NCBI GenBank assembly: GCA_010093605.1
Contig: MU004198.1
Location: forward strand, 1,246,456-1,310,455
Length of the DNA: 64,000 bases
DNA from: Lophium mytilinum
Taxonomy: Eukaryota > Ascomycota > Dothideomycetes > Mytilinidiales > Mytilinidiaceae
Direction of reading: 5' to 3'
Every line of letters begins with the position of its first letter. Within the stretch, counting starts at the first letter, position 1. The translations under genes were made by a program, and so were the position numbers. Shown here piece after piece: positions 33,278 through 45,137 of this stretch. The notes under the pieces are model-generated. The model had not been told where the DNA came from. It saw nothing but the letters and a program-made list of their open reading frames with translations, and ran no database searches.

Positions 33278-34669
33278 ATGGCCTCAAATCCCCCGCCCCA
33301 ACTCCCACCCGGCATGACCTCCTCCCTCCGCGGCATCAGCGAGACATACAGCTTCCACGCTTCTCCAGAAGCCTTCATTGCCTCACGCGTGCTAGCTTAC
33401 CAGAAAGAACATCCGTCTCTTGGGACTTCGCAGGCCATCATCCGCGCCAAGATTCTGAACAGGAACGTTGCGGTCGTCTCATCGCATGCTCAGATCACGC
33501 ATATCTTGAAGAGTAGCGACGGCTACACCGCCGGCGCCGCCTACGCCGAGCTAATGGCGCCGTTCTTCCCGTCGCCGAATCTCCTGCTCCTGGAAGGGGA
33601 AGAGCACGTCCACATACGACAAGCGTGGGAGGGACGATTGGAGGGTATGTTTGGGAAGGTGGAGGGGTTGGTTAAGAGGTTGACGAAGGAGCATTTCGCA
33701 CCGCTGGCTAACGGGGAAGAGGTGGAGCTGTACGAGACTCTGAAGACGCTGTCTTGGAAGATCTTGCTGGGTGTGTTCATCAGTTTGATACCCGAGGAGG
33801 ATGAAATCGATGTAGTCGAAAAGCACCAGGAGACGCTGCTAAGAGGGCAATTTTCACTGATGCCGATCAGTGTAAATGCCGGGTTCTGGCACTCGCCGCG
33901 GAAGCGCGGGATCGATGCAAAAACGAGACTGCAGGAGATACTGGGGGAGAGGTTGAAGGAAGATCCGGCGCGCTGCCCTTTCAATTTGTCGAGTGGGGAG
34001 CAAATTGATGAGGCGGCAAATCACTCTGTGTTGTTCACCAGCAGTCTGGCTGCGAAGGCGATCGCGTCGTTCATGACTGCTCTCTTCTTGAACATATTCT
34101 TTTTCCCGGGCTCAAAGAAGGGTTTTGCGGCGACGCTTGCGAATACGGCGGACGGAGGTTCTTGCAAAAAAGCTCTTCGAAGCATTGTCCTCGAAACCGA
34201 ACGCCTGAGCCCGCCCATCGTTGGGATCATGCGGCGGTCGACACAAGAGAATACGGTGCCGTCTCCACACGATCAACCGGATGGTCTGATACCTTCTGGG
34301 TGGGACGTTTGGCTATACTTCGTCGGTGGAGGACGCGATCCGACCATCTACGGAGACTCTTGGGGTCGTTTCGAGCCGGGAAGGTACCTGGACAGCGACG
34401 TATCTCCCGCATTCGCGTTCGGTGCCGGCTCGAAGACCTGCCTTGGACAGCATCTCATCCGCGAGATTGTTACGGCAGTGGCTGAGGCATGTCTGGATAT
34501 GCGATTAAATCTTGATGGCGATGTGACGGCGAGTGGAGTTCGTGCACGGCTTGGATGGACTGAGAACGACGAAGTCTCTCCTGAAGTTTGGGCTGCGGAT
34601 ATGAAGCAACTCCCGACACAACACCCAACCAAACCAGTGCGAGTGCGAATAAGCTCTGGGACGTCGTGA
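33278..34669 (+). CDS. Cytochrome P450, atypical I-helix
   Basis: Single-exon frame of 463 aa. The heme-thiolate loop FAFGAGSKTCLGQHL (F-x2-G-x3-C-x-G) and the ExxR motif ETERLSPP are present, with the PERF-like WGRFEPGRYL between them. There is no N-terminal membrane anchor; it begins MASNPPPQLPPGM, so the protein may be soluble or loosely attached. The I-helix region (FTSSLAAKAIASFMTALFL) lacks the usual acid-Thr pair needed for oxygen activation, as in P450s that rearrange peroxides or otherwise do not split O2. The substrate is unknown. Neighbouring relics (monooxygenase, transporter, regulator) suggest a former metabolite cluster. Confidence 0.88.
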   Translation: MASNPPPQLPPGMTSSLRGISETYSFHASPEAFIASRVLAYQKEHPSLGTSQAIIRAKILNRNVAVVSSHAQITHILKSSDGYTAGAAYAELMAPFFPSPNLLLLEGEEHVHIRQAWEGRLEGMFGKVEGLVKRLTKEHFAPLANGEEVELYETLKTLSWKILLGVFISLIPEEDEIDVVEKHQETLLRGQFSLMPISVNAGFWHSPRKRGIDAKTRLQEILGERLKEDPARCPFNLSSGEQIDEAANHSVLFTSSLAAKAIASFMTALFLNIFFFPGSKKGFAATLANTADGGSCKKALRSIVLETERLSPPIVGIMRRSTQENTVPSPHDQPDGLIPSGWDVWLYFVGGGRDPTIYGDSWGRFEPGRYLDSDVSPAFAFGAGSKTCLGQHLIREIVTAVAEACLDMRLNLDGDVTASGVRARLGWTENDEVSPEVWAADMKQLPTQHPTKPVRVRISSGTS

Positions 34670-35335
34670 GATCTGATGGAAGTTACATAGATACCTTTGA
34701 TAAATGAGAAGCCTCACATTCGTCTATTTAGAGGCCCACAACCGGCGATTGGTCGTAAACGCTTGAGTTCGCTCTGGTTGACGCTGTTTGAGAGCTTGCA
34801 ACTCCTCTAGGATTGGGACAGGCTCCCGGACTACGCCATACGGTAGCGGTCCACTGTACATGAACTTCTGCGTTGGCACAGGAATTTGTCACTATCATGC
34901 TTGAACAGGATAAGCGCTGCACTGCACTGCCTACGTGTAAGCAAACGCGTGGCCTTCGTATCCGTATACATCTCGTTGCCATACTGGCCCAAAACGCTTA
35001 GCTAAGATGATGCTAACCATGGCGGGCGAGGTTACCTTTACCGAACCTCTCATACGAGAAGACCACCTCCCGAAGGTATTCGGAGCACACTGGGGAGAAT
35101 GGTGGGTTGTATCGAGCAAGAGCTGCGGGCCGAACTACAACATCTAACACTTTACGATGCATTCAAGATCTTGGTACGGTGCTGAAGGGACTTCAGACGC
35201 TGCTAAAACGCCGAGAAGCCCGAAACTAGAAGCGTCAAAGTAGACATGTTGCACAGCGGTGTATTTCATACCTCATATACAAACTAGTGGGAAGAGCCAA
35301 ACTTTTGTTTCATTTCTCATGACATCGACTCTTTT
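34670..35335. other. Intergenic
   Basis: 666 bp between the P450 and the 3' end of the GH31 gene. No gene or repeat recognised. Confidence 0.4.
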
Positions 35336-38105
35336 CTACGACCTCATATCCGTCGTGAAATCCTCCGAAAGCGGCACGATTGCTTTCAAGGTTAAGCTCC
35401 CCCTACTCGCGTCATACAGCATCGTGGATTTCACATCCGCCGGTTTGCTCGCACCCAACACAACCACTCCACTGATCACAGAGGTCGTGTTATACCCGTA
35501 GCTTCCCTGCATCTTGAAAAACCCCTTGTCGTAAGTAAAAGTGATATACGACGTATGCGGCTGCTCGATTGCATCGCCCTCGTCGAGATAGAGCTCCCCT
35601 GCTGCCTGATCGGTGGCATTCGGCGCAATCCATAGCACGAAATCCTTCTTCCTCAGCTCCGTCGTCGTATTCGCGCTGCTAGCTCGAAGTGGGATGATCG
35701 AGCCGCCTTTCACATGCAGCGGGATGGAGGTGAAGGGCACATCGTCGAGCGTGACCCACGACCCGTTGCCTTGGACTCTCTCGCCAGTCCAGAAGTCGTA
35801 GAAGATGTCGTTCGGGAGATAGATATCCACGCTGGTGGCGTTCTCCTCGGTGACGGGCGAAATGAGGATAGAGTCGCCGTAGAAGTATTGGTATTGGATA
35901 GGGAAGGTGTTGGCATCTTCTGGGTACATGAAGAAGAGCGGGTTCAAAAGGGGGTCTCCGGAGGTGGATTGGCGGTAGAAGGCTGTGTAGATGTAGTCGA
36001 GAAGGCGGTAGCGGACATCGATGGCGATCTTGGCTGCTTCCGCGACTTCGGGCCAGCGGTAGTACTCTTGTGCGATGGAGGTATCGCCGTCGTGGTTGCG
36101 GTAGAAGGGACTGAATGCACCGAGCATGGCCCACCGTGAGCAGAGAGTAGTAGTAGTGTTGCCACCGAATCCGCAGGTATCAGCGCCGACCATTGGTATC
36201 TGGAAGATGGCAGCGAATTCGAGTATCTCGGCGATAAGATAGCGATAATGGTCCCAGTCACTTAAGTTGTCTCCCAGCCAGTGACCAACTTTAGTGCCAG
36301 CTCCAGCAAACTATACTCATCAGCAAAGGCAGTGGATAAATTATGGGGACGGTAGTTACCGTGCTTCGGGTGATAATCATCGGCCGACGTTCCGGGCGGC
36401 GAGTCAGCATGGCTTCTCTACTAGCTGAGGACATCAATGAACCATATAAGTTATGAGTATCGTACTGAGTGGTGCCGCCGTAATTGACTAGATTAGTGGC
36501 AAGGGTGAGATTGCTAATAGAGCCTGCTGCGTTCTTGATCGAGTAGGGTGGATCGATGAGATTCCTATCTGGCAGCCCCAGCATGTTTCCATCCGATCCG
36601 CGATTGATCAATCGTCTTGAGATAGATCCAGAGGGTTGAAAGTCGGCTGGGAATCCAGCGATCACTCTACCGGAGTTGCTTCGAACTGGCGGAGGCATGG
36701 GAGGGTCTCCAGCTTCAGCGGCGAATCCTTCTGGATCCGAGCAAGGATAAGGGCAGAAGTTTGACGCTTCGTTCATATCAATCCAGAGCGCATCAATGTC
36801 GACACCGGTCTCTGCACTGAAGAATGACAGAAACTCGTTGTTCCAGTACGTTTGGACATCAGGGTGGAACCAATCCGGAAATGACGCAACTCCAGGCCAA
36901 ACTACTCCCTTATAAATTGACCCATTGTCTGTTTTGAGGAAGATGTCTAGGTCTGCTCCATTGTTGAAGCCGGGGTAATCTTGGTAAGCCACGGCTGGGT
37001 CAACCATGACGATATAGTGTTGCTGGTGATCATGAAGATACGTGACGAGTTCCCGGACCTTCTCGAGAGGGTATCGATCCGGGTCTAGAGTGAAAACTTT
37101 GCGAAGTTGCATGTAATCGATATCGGTCCACATCGTTTCGAGTGGGATTCCTGCCAGCGAATAATTGGCAACAACTTCCGCCACTTCGTAGACATCTCGG
37201 TAGCCGTACCTGCACTGGTGGTACCCAAATCCCCAGTAGGGCATCATCACCGGACGGCCAACGACCTCGGAGTATTGCATACTGACTTCTTTTGGGTTTG
37301 GACCAGCTAGGAAATAAAGGTCAATCACTCCACCAAGGGTGTTATATTCTAGGTATTGGCCTTTGGTGTCATTGATCTTGATGTCCATGCCGTTCGAATT
37401 GAGGAGGAATACGCCATGAGTGCCAGAAGCACCACGGTGATCAAAATATACAGGGTGGTTTCCGTACAAATTGGTTCCATTTGGCGTCCCGTAAGCATCA
37501 CGGCTCCACAAGGTCCGGGTGTAGTTCGTGGTGTTGAGTTGGAAATAATCCGTGTGCTCCCCGAGGCCATATAAATGAGGCGATTCGGGTAACTTAGTGC
37601 GGAGGCGGAGATACTGAGATTCGAAGACGATTGGTGTATCCGAAGTGTCAAAAAGCGTCTCATTGGTGGATTTTCGAATCACGGAAAATGAGAAGGGCTT
37701 CTCTGTGAACGAGAACTGCAGAGCGGAATCCGCAGGGCTGCATGCGGCGCTCGAAGGACGTGGAAAGACGGTCTCGGGGACTTGATAGACATTGCTTGCT
37801 GCATCGTATATTTTCACGTGGAGTCGGGTTTCTTGAAGAAGTTAGCTATGGTTCGTTTTCCAACGTCAGAGTCGCAAACCTGTCTGTAGTTCAACTTCCA
37901 GCTTCAAATCGGTCAGGTCATCGCCATAGGTGTTGCAAGAAGGACCAGCAAGGGTCAACTCCGCAGTGAGAACACCGCCTTTGTCCACCACATTAGATGC
38001 TGCATATCCAGGGCACTGTTCAAGAGAAAGCTGTCTTGGCCGAAGGACATTCGAGGAGGCTCTCGCCGCGCACGCAAGAAATGCAAAATGCCGACTGAAT
38101 ATCAT
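35336..38105 (-). CDS. Secreted GH31 alpha-glucosidase
   Basis: Three exons (38105-37880, 37831-36360, 36310-35336) with 48- and 49-nt introns give 890 aa. The N-terminus [18 protein letters not shown] is a probable signal peptide. The catalytic nucleophile motif is [11 protein letters not shown], and the second signature is [16 protein letters not shown], where the acid/base Asp lies, follows the second intron. Also typical are [33 protein letters not shown] and MWTDIDYM. The enzyme releases glucose from the non-reducing ends of maltose, maltodextrin and starch outside the cell. All motifs are intact and the length is normal for fungal family members. Confidence 0.95.
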
Positions 38106-39081
38106 GATGAGGTCTCGGAGCAGCCTTGTCCGATGAACCTGATGAGCCAGAGTTTAGGAACGTAGGGATTTTCCCATTATATAGCTTGTTACGTGTTTCT
38201 GCGTCTCTCCGCACTCCTTGGCAATCCTACCGAGTGGAGTTGCTTCGTCATAAGATCGGCCGGCGAATAGACTGGAAGTTGACCATTTCGCGTGCTGTCC
38301 ATCACGGGCGGGTGTGGCGGCCGTGCCTGGTTACATCGTCTTAGCATTTCCCCGCATCTCACCCGACCGATCCATCGCTCATTAGTAGCAGAATCAGCTT
38401 TTTATCCGAGAAACTTTCCGAGCCAAGAGGCTGGGGGACGGCACGCTGAGCATGGATGTGGCTTCGAAAATGGTGATGTGGTGAGGGGGTCGTCAGTCTG
38501 GAACTCAACCTTAAAAAAGAGTTGCCCTGATCCTAGCTTGGTGGCGCCGAGAGTAGCATGCTTTAGGGTGGTGTTGGGAAGCGGGGACTAGGGGGTTCTG
38601 CGGCCACAAAGCAATGACTTCTCATGTCACGTCGAGGTCCTCCATGCATCTTGAACTTCATGAAGTGGGGTCGCCACTCACTGTAATTCTCAAAAGCGTG
38701 AAATATCAATTAAGTTCGATGCCATACCAATTTTGTTGAAGCCTATACACACCCGTTTACCACTGCTCGGGACTGCTTGGGGTACCCCCAAAAGTTTTAA
38801 ACGTACTGACGCGATGTCAAGTTCCGGGAGGTGCAAAACAGACTGCTTCTTAACTCACTGCCCACAAACTAGCTGGGCTACTCCTCACAGTGGTGTCAAG
38901 CGAGCAAAATTAGCGCCGAACAGTGACAAGTCCGTGTGCCTAGACATAGATCGATGATGATGCATTGAATCTGAAGCTACAGACTACATGGTATTATATT
39001 TTTGGTGGAATCTGTAATGGGCATGTCTTGAAGCAAATTATTCCTCCAATGTGCATTCGTTCGTCACCCGGGGTATCTCTT
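38106..39081. other. Intergenic
   Basis: Nearly 1 kb containing the GH31 promoter. The frames 38292-38591 and 38733-38957 have no family features. Confidence 0.4.
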
Positions 39082-39694
39082 TCAAACCGCAAGCATTACT
39101 CCAGCCATAGCACCTCCAGCAACCGCTCTCAAGATCTGTGGATAGGCGATCACTGCCGCACCAGTACCGGTCGGGGTCGCTGCTGACTGCGTAGAAGAGC
39201 CAATCGTAGCTTGCGTAGTGGTAACGGTAGGAGTAGGGGTCTTGGACAGGACCGTTGAGTTCGAGGTGGATAGGATCGAGAAGGTTTCGATGATGGAGGG
39301 CGTGGAAGTGATCTCAGAAACCACGCTGACGGTAGTTGGGACTGCGGAGACTGTTGTGACCGTGGTCCAATCGCTCCAGCCTAGATGTGTCAGTGAAGTG
39401 CTGCAGCGGAAGGGTTGGTACTTATTCACTATGTCCACTAAAAGTGTTGTGGATGCTCCAGCTCTGCCAATCTGAACCAGTGAGTGACTCGGTGTGGCAT
39501 CCGAATCCGCCTTCCCGCGGCCAATCCGTGCAAGCGGTCGGGAGGCTGGTGGGGTATGAGCTCGGCCAGGTGGTATGGACAGTAAAGATCTCTTCGGTAG
39601 TCTGATCCCAGTGGAAGAAGCTGTCAGTGGTAGCTTCGTCAGCCAACGCGAAGGCGGAGAGGCCGAAAAGGAACGTGATAGCTTTGAGAGCCAT
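39082..39694 (-). CDS. Ser/Thr-rich GPI-anchor-type surface protein
   Basis: Two exons (39694-39430 and 39380-39082) with a 49-nt intron give 187 aa; an alternative donor 9 nt upstream would remove three residues. MALKAITFLFGLSAFALA is a clear signal peptide. The mature part has TACTDWPREGGFGCHTESL (two cysteines), then long Ser/Thr/Val repeats (TTVTTVSAVPTTVSVVSE) fit for O-glycosylation. It ends with a hydrophobic tail (ILRAVAGGAMAGVMLAV) preceded by small residues, as for GPI attachment. Probably a cell-wall protein. No enzymatic domain. Confidence 0.8.
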
Positions 39695-40910
39695 GATAGC
39701 CGTTGGTGAGCTTGAAGCTGGAGTTGTTGACGAGAGTTAGTGAGCAGGCTGTCAGTTGATATATCGCAACGGCTGGAGGAGCCGACCTGGACGCGTGGCA
39801 AGAGCTGTGGTAGGTCGAACCTTGGAAGGCAGGTGGTAGCAGCGAGCGAGGTACAAGTGCCTAGGTGAGGTGGACAAAGGTAGGACCGTCACCAGATGAG
39901 GCAGGAAGAGACTCTTGTTTTCTGTGTGAACAGTAATGCCGATTTTGCCAGTTCAGCCATCGAGAGACTGCCCTTGCCCAAACTATGGGCCAGGAACTCA
40001 ACGCTGTCCGCACCGTTTGCCAGGACTGATGGTGGGGGAGCCGGCGAGGCTGAGAGTTGACAGCTGAGAGAAGATCTGCGTGAGAATGCTTGGCAACGCT
40101 ATTCTAAACCTCAACCTTGGAATAGTTGATGCAGGCGTCCGATCTACCTACAATCTTCACACCCCTAAATCAACTACATCTGTATCCTATCATCGTAGAG
40201 CACCTCAGGTACATCCATCACGCCGTAAATCTCCTTCTATGCACCACTCGAAAAGAAGAAGACAGTATTGCCAAAAGACCTGCTGCAATGCAGTAATCGA
40301 CGCTCTTCCACTCCGGAGGCCTAGAAAGGTCAAAATAGACGTCGAGCCTGAATTGCCTCCCAAACCTTGACAAGGCTCTAATCGTGATGGTCTCCCTTCC
40401 GTTGGGATACGTGAGTGAAGATCACAGTACCGTGCGAGACCCTTGTCCAACCATTCCCCACGAAGAAGTTCGTATTTCTTGTCAATTCCCTCTCTTCTAA
40501 ATGTCCCAATAAAATAATGCCGGCCGTCTGGCTAGCATTCTCGTACCTCAACAACTTTTCAGCTTTAGGTCTCTATTAAGCCTTGCTGTCAGTATCACGT
40601 GAAGAGATATATACAATACCATACGTTTAGGCAGGCGGCCCTTCTCGGCTAGCCTGAAGGTAGTCTGATTTCAACTCCAGCAACCACTCCGTCTCATTTG
40701 GAGTTTTCAAAGCCGGCTGACGCACCACAAGCAGGTGCAAAAAATCCCCAAAGTTATATATCAGTACTGTACATGGCACTTTGATAGAGCAGATAGGTAT
40801 TTGCAAGACAACGGCCAATCCTTTCATTTTTTCGTTGCCCACATAAGGCGTCGGTCTTCATTACAATGCGTCACGCATTACCATAGTGCTCGTCAGACAA
40901 TAACACCGAA
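39695..40910. other. Intergenic
   Basis: 1.2 kb with small frames (e.g. 40080-40370) lacking recognisable domains. Holds the promoter of the GPI-type protein and the 3' end of the amine oxidase. Confidence 0.35.
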
Positions 40911-42672
40911 CTACGCAAAGTGCCTGCTCCTCAACCCACCACCCACATACGCTCTCTTCTCCAGCCCTTCCTTCTCACCCAGAATCTCCCGCTTCGAATA
41001 CGCCGTCTTCTCGCTCGTCAAGCACTCGTTCTCCGCACAGTCCGCAATCACCGCACTCGCCAACCGCCCCTCATAGTACGCCCCCTGCAAGTACCCAAAA
41101 TACTTCCTGCTCGTCCCCTCGCCTGCAAAAAAGAGCCTCTGGCTTTGCGGATTCGGCATATCCGGGTCTGGCAGCGGTGCGCGGATCGCATTTTGCTGCT
41201 CCACCGTCGCGCCGGCGCCCCAGTTGGTGAAGGTGCCGCGGAAGAGTGGGTCGAGCGTCCAGCGCGGGATCACGATTTCGATGGGCGAGGGGATCCCCGC
41301 GCCGTACATGGTGCGCAAGACGGCCATGCAGGCGTCGATGACTTCTTGCTCGGTTTGAAGCTCGGCTTGGTATGCTTGTTCCGAAGTCAGAGTTACCATG
41401 AGCAGGTTGGAGCCGGGGTAGAACTTTTCAACGTCGAAGGACTGCCAGACGGCGTAGTAGCCGCGTTCGTCGGGGTCGGCGTAGACAGAGAACTAGAGCG
41501 TGATGCTGGTAAGCAAGGGTTCAATTAAGCGTTGGAAAGGGAGAGGTGGTACAAGTCACAGCGCCTAGACAAACAGTATATACTGCTGCTCGGCACTGTC
41601 GGGGGGTCCGCTCGTTGCACTGTCAAGAATTCGAAATAGATTCTTAAGGTACCGCAACGCAACAGAAACAGTACCAAGAGCATAAGTCATGTCGTAGTAC
41701 TTTACGTACCTCGGTGTCATTCCAGAACTTGGAAGGGAACTGCACGAAAATCTTCATGTACGTGGCCATGTGAAAATTCGCAATGGCATCTTTCTTCCAG
41801 TCCGGCAGGCCAGGCTCGAACGTAACATCCGTGTTCTGCAAGACACCAATACTGAACGTGCACAGCGCGAAATCGGCTTCGATGGTCGTATTGTCCGCGG
41901 TTGTAACAATGACACCATCTTTGCTGTACGCGATTGTGGTCACCGTCTCGTTGTACAGGATCTTCTCCGCGAGATTAGGGATCTCGTCCGCTTGACCTTG
42001 CGCAATCATGCGGAACCCCCGCTTGTCGAAGACGAAGTTATTGGAGCTGTTGCCAAAGCCGTCGAAGTTGTAGATGAAGCTGTTGATGTTCTGGATGAAG
42101 CTCGACTGGACCGGCGGCTCGGCGTACTCCCAGTCGAATTCGAAGTACTCCGCCGTCTTCTCATATGGCGTTTTTGCAACCCATCCCGCTAGATTCAGCC
42201 CGGCGCGGAAATTGAGGTCGACCTGCCCGCGCTCCTGGCGGAGATCTGAGATCTTGGTCGCGTTGACTATAGCCTGTTCTTCATATCGATCGAAGGCCTC
42301 TCCCAGCTTCCCGTCAAAGTCGTAACCGCCACCGTCAAAGTAGTCGATATTTTCCCAGTCGCTGAATGCATTGGTAACATTGTACTTTTGTGCGAGGGCC
42401 CAGATGGGGTTCGTCCCGAGGCCTTGGACCCAATTGGCTCCGATCTCGATGGGATACCCGCCGATGGATGTAGGTTTCAGTCGGCCGCCAACCTCAGGGA
42501 GGGCCTCGACGATGATGAAGTCGGCGATGTTACGCTCGAGGGCGAGAGCTTTGGCGGCTGTCACGCCAGTCAGACCAGCACCTAGGATGACGACTTTGGT
42601 TTTGTGGACTGCATCTTCTGCTAGGATGACAGCGGAGAAGAGGGACGTAAGGAGAGGAATGGAGGGCCGCAT
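40911..42672 (-). CDS. Secreted FAD-dependent amine (polyamine) oxidase
   Basis: Two exons (42672-41710 and 41492-40911) give 514 aa. MRPSIPLLTSLFSAVILA is a signal peptide. The FAD dinucleotide motif is VVILGAGLTGVTAAKAL, followed by IVEALPEVGGRL. The substrate-side and C-terminal motifs are IEIGANWVQGLGTNP, YADPDERGYYAVW, TNWGAGATVEQQ and LFFAGEGTSRKYFGYLQGAYYEG, the last being the FAD-binding end typical of polyamine oxidases. The enzyme oxidises polyamines or other amines and produces H2O2. The intron (41493-41709) is 217 nt, long for this window, and has room for a missed small exon, but direct joining (FWNDTE to FSVYADP) restores a normal family sequence. Confidence 0.92.
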
Positions 42673-43399
42673 GATCGACGAAATGAGAGGATCAGGGATC
42701 TAAGAAAGACTCCGGATGGCTGTGTCAAGGTAGGAACTCCACGACTTTTGTACGTGCGGGCACGCTCACAAGCTCTGTGACTCTGCCGTACATCCAATAT
42801 TCTATAGCAGCATAACAACAAGCGGGGCGCTACACTTGTCCGAGGTTAGACTAAGACTCTCTACATCCTCACCTATCAAAGCCTTTTCAAATACATGTGG
42901 ACCGTACGAGATGTGGAGCCTTACTTGTTCAAGCAAACCCTGAAGTTTTGCATCTAACAGAAAGAAGCCAGCTGGAACTGAGAAAGGAAGCCTGATCCAT
43001 ACCCAGGATCCGAAAGGGAAGCCGAGAACTGGATCGGTACAGGCCGCTGATGCGAGATGGGCTTGGCTGCATGTCAGCTCGATGCAGATGCATGGTGGAG
43101 CTTTGTTCTACTAATGGCATTGGCGAAAAGAGCTGGGTGTGCGCTATTACTTTGCATCTTGCATCACAGCAAACGCGGTGTGATTGATCTTTCGGAGCAA
43201 TTCGATCGGCTGCGGCTTGTGGAGAAGCGCCCTTAGCGTACTCTAGCCCGGTTCGGTATATTAAGGCGACGCAGCTCCACATTCGTTCTGACGGGACGAG
43301 CTTCGCTGCACGCCCAGAAAGCTACCAGGATGGCCAAGAGTACACAGGCAGGACCAGGCCCGCAAAGAGGATGTGCCCTCGCCCGGATCTGAGGACTAC
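42673..43399. other. Intergenic
   Basis: Promoter side of the amine oxidase. Frames seen are short and without family features. Confidence 0.35.
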
Positions 43400-43612
43400 C
43401 AGACTGTCGGCGCATGCGGTGGCCTAGCGCGGATATCAATCCACCGATTCAGCCGTTAAAGTAGGTTAACTAGTAAAAGTAACGTGCTCTTTAGCAGACT
43501 AAGCTCCGCTTCGGTAAAATTTGTACATGAAAGGGTTTCCTCCATTCTAGTCCCGCCTGTTTTAACTGTGGCTTGATATCCGCGCTAGGCCACCGCATGC
43601 GCCGACAGTCTG
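43400..43612. repeat. Perfect 40-bp inverted repeat around a 133-bp spacer
   Basis: Arm 43400-43439 is the exact reverse complement of arm 43573-43612 and contains gcgcatgcggtggcctagcg. The match ends abruptly on both sides. The spacer is short and without a gene. Transcribed, it would form a long hairpin. It resembles the 42-bp inverted repeat at 15.4 kb in arm length but not in sequence. Confidence 0.9.
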
Positions 43613-44087
43613 TATCATTCGGTCCGACCGGAGACCCTTCTAGAGCGTTGAAAGTTCCACCTCTCTTTGAACTTGCCGAGACCTTCATCACTCATCCAAT
43701 GCTTCATGGGGACACAAACTCGTCTCATGGCTGTGCTGGAAGAGCAGGTGGGTGGGAGGAGAGGAGGAGAGGGAGGAAAGACAGATGACGCTAGGGACGT
43801 CAAGTGTTACCATCCCACCTCTGTGACATAGACTTCTTATTGAAAACTTGCTAAAAGACCTTACTTTTATACCCTGAAACGCTTGCTCGCGACTGCCTAA
43901 GATGCTTCAGTGCCTTTCGAAAAACCTAGATGTTTGCAAAGGTCTAGAAAGAACATGTCTATGAGTCTTAGAATGCTTCTGCTTGACCTATATTAGTATT
44001 TTTCGGGGGTCCTTAACAAATTATCGAAATCTAGTACTATATCAACTTGGTATCCTCTATTAGCGTCTTTTGCAACGTTCAACACAA
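43613..44087. other. Intergenic
   Basis: About 475 bp, AT-leaning towards 43980-44040. No gene. Confidence 0.3.
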
Positions 44088-45137
44088 CTACACCCTAACA
44101 ACCAACTTCTCCCCACTAACCCCTTTCCTCATCTCCTCCAGCCCTTTCTCCACAGCCTCCCATCCCTCTCCCACCACCCTCACCGGCAGCGGGAGCTTAT
44201 ACCTCCCCTCCTCCAACAACCTCTCCAACGCCACCATCACATTCTTACTCCCCTTCAACTTCGACAAATCTCGCGACCTAAACAAAACCGACTCCACCCC
44301 CTCCGGAACCTCAATCTCCTCATCCCCCGTCCACACCTGCGCATACCTCTTCGGCCCATCCACCCTAAACGCCTCAAACACATCCCTCTGCGTTGCTCCC
44401 GCCCCCACAGCATCAAAGATCGCATCTACCCCCCTTTCCCCAGGACTCGCCGCCCTGATATCCGCGACCAACGTCCCCGACGCCCGATCCACCACCCCCT
44501 CCACTCCGAGCGCCCTCAACAGCCCATGATGCTTCCCCGAGCTCGTCGCTAGCACCCTGCACCCCGGCGCCGCCAGCTTCAGCACCTGCACCGCCGCCGC
44601 GCCCACCCCCGAACTCCCCCCCAGCACCAGCACACTCCCATACTCCCTCCCCCGCCTTTCCCCACCCTCCAGAAACGGCAGCGCCATCCCCAGCCCCAAC
44701 CCAACCCCCACCACCGCCGTGAGATACGTCACCCCCAGCCCCGCCGCCTCCTCCCAGCTCCAACTCGCCGGCTTCTTCGCGACGGATTCCTCAGGCACGA
44801 TAGCGTAGGTCTGCCACGCGGCACCCGCGCCGCCGGGCGTGAAGAGCGCGAGGACCCCGTCGCCGGGGGCGAAGCGGGTGACGGAGGAGCCGATGGCGGA
44901 GATGGTGCCGGCGCCGTCGAGGCCGGGGAGGAGGGGGAAGGTAGCGCCGCGGGCGGAGGTGGTAAGCATTTTGGTGTCGGCGGGGTTGAGGGCGATGGCG
45001 TGGAGGTGGATGAGGACGGAGGTTGGGGGGAGGGATAGGGGGATGGGGCGGGTGGTGAGGGTTAGGGGGGTGTTGGGAGAGGGGGCGAGGAGGAGGGTGT
45101 TTTGAGTGGGTGGGGGCATGGTGGCTCGGGAGGCCAT
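44088..45137 (-). CDS. Zinc-less MDR oxidoreductase (quinone reductase/enoyl reductase-like)
   Basis: Single-exon frame; from MASRATMPPP (ATG 45137) it is 349 aa. An in-frame ATG at 45365 would add 76 residues rich in Ser and hydrophobics, which might be a targeting sequence but more likely is leader. Domains: the GroES-like part with VLIHLHAIALNPADTKML, LPGLDGAGTISAIG and GDGVLALF; the Rossmann part with VLVLGGSSGVGAAAVQVLKL (nucleotide motif) and DAIFDAVG. No zinc ligands, so it belongs with the trans-acting enoyl reductase/quinone reductase group (toxD-like). These reduce C=C bonds of quinones or enoyl groups with NADPH. The substrate is unknown. Confidence 0.85.
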   Translation of the reverse strand: MASRATMPPPTQNTLLLAPSPNTPLTLTTRPIPLSLPPTSVLIHLHAIALNPADTKMLTTSARGATFPLLPGLDGAGTISAIGSSVTRFAPGDGVLALFTPGGAGAAWQTYAIVPEESVAKKPASWSWEEAAGLGVTYLTAVVGVGLGLGMALPFLEGGERRGREYGSVLVLGGSSGVGAAAVQVLKLAAPGCRVLATSSGKHHGLLRALGVEGVVDRASGTLVADIRAASPGERGVDAIFDAVGAGATQRDVFEAFRVDGPKRYAQVWTGDEEIEVPEGVESVLFRSRDLSKLKGSKNVMVALERLLEEGRYKLPLPVRVVGEGWEAVEKGLEEMRKGVSGEKLVVRV

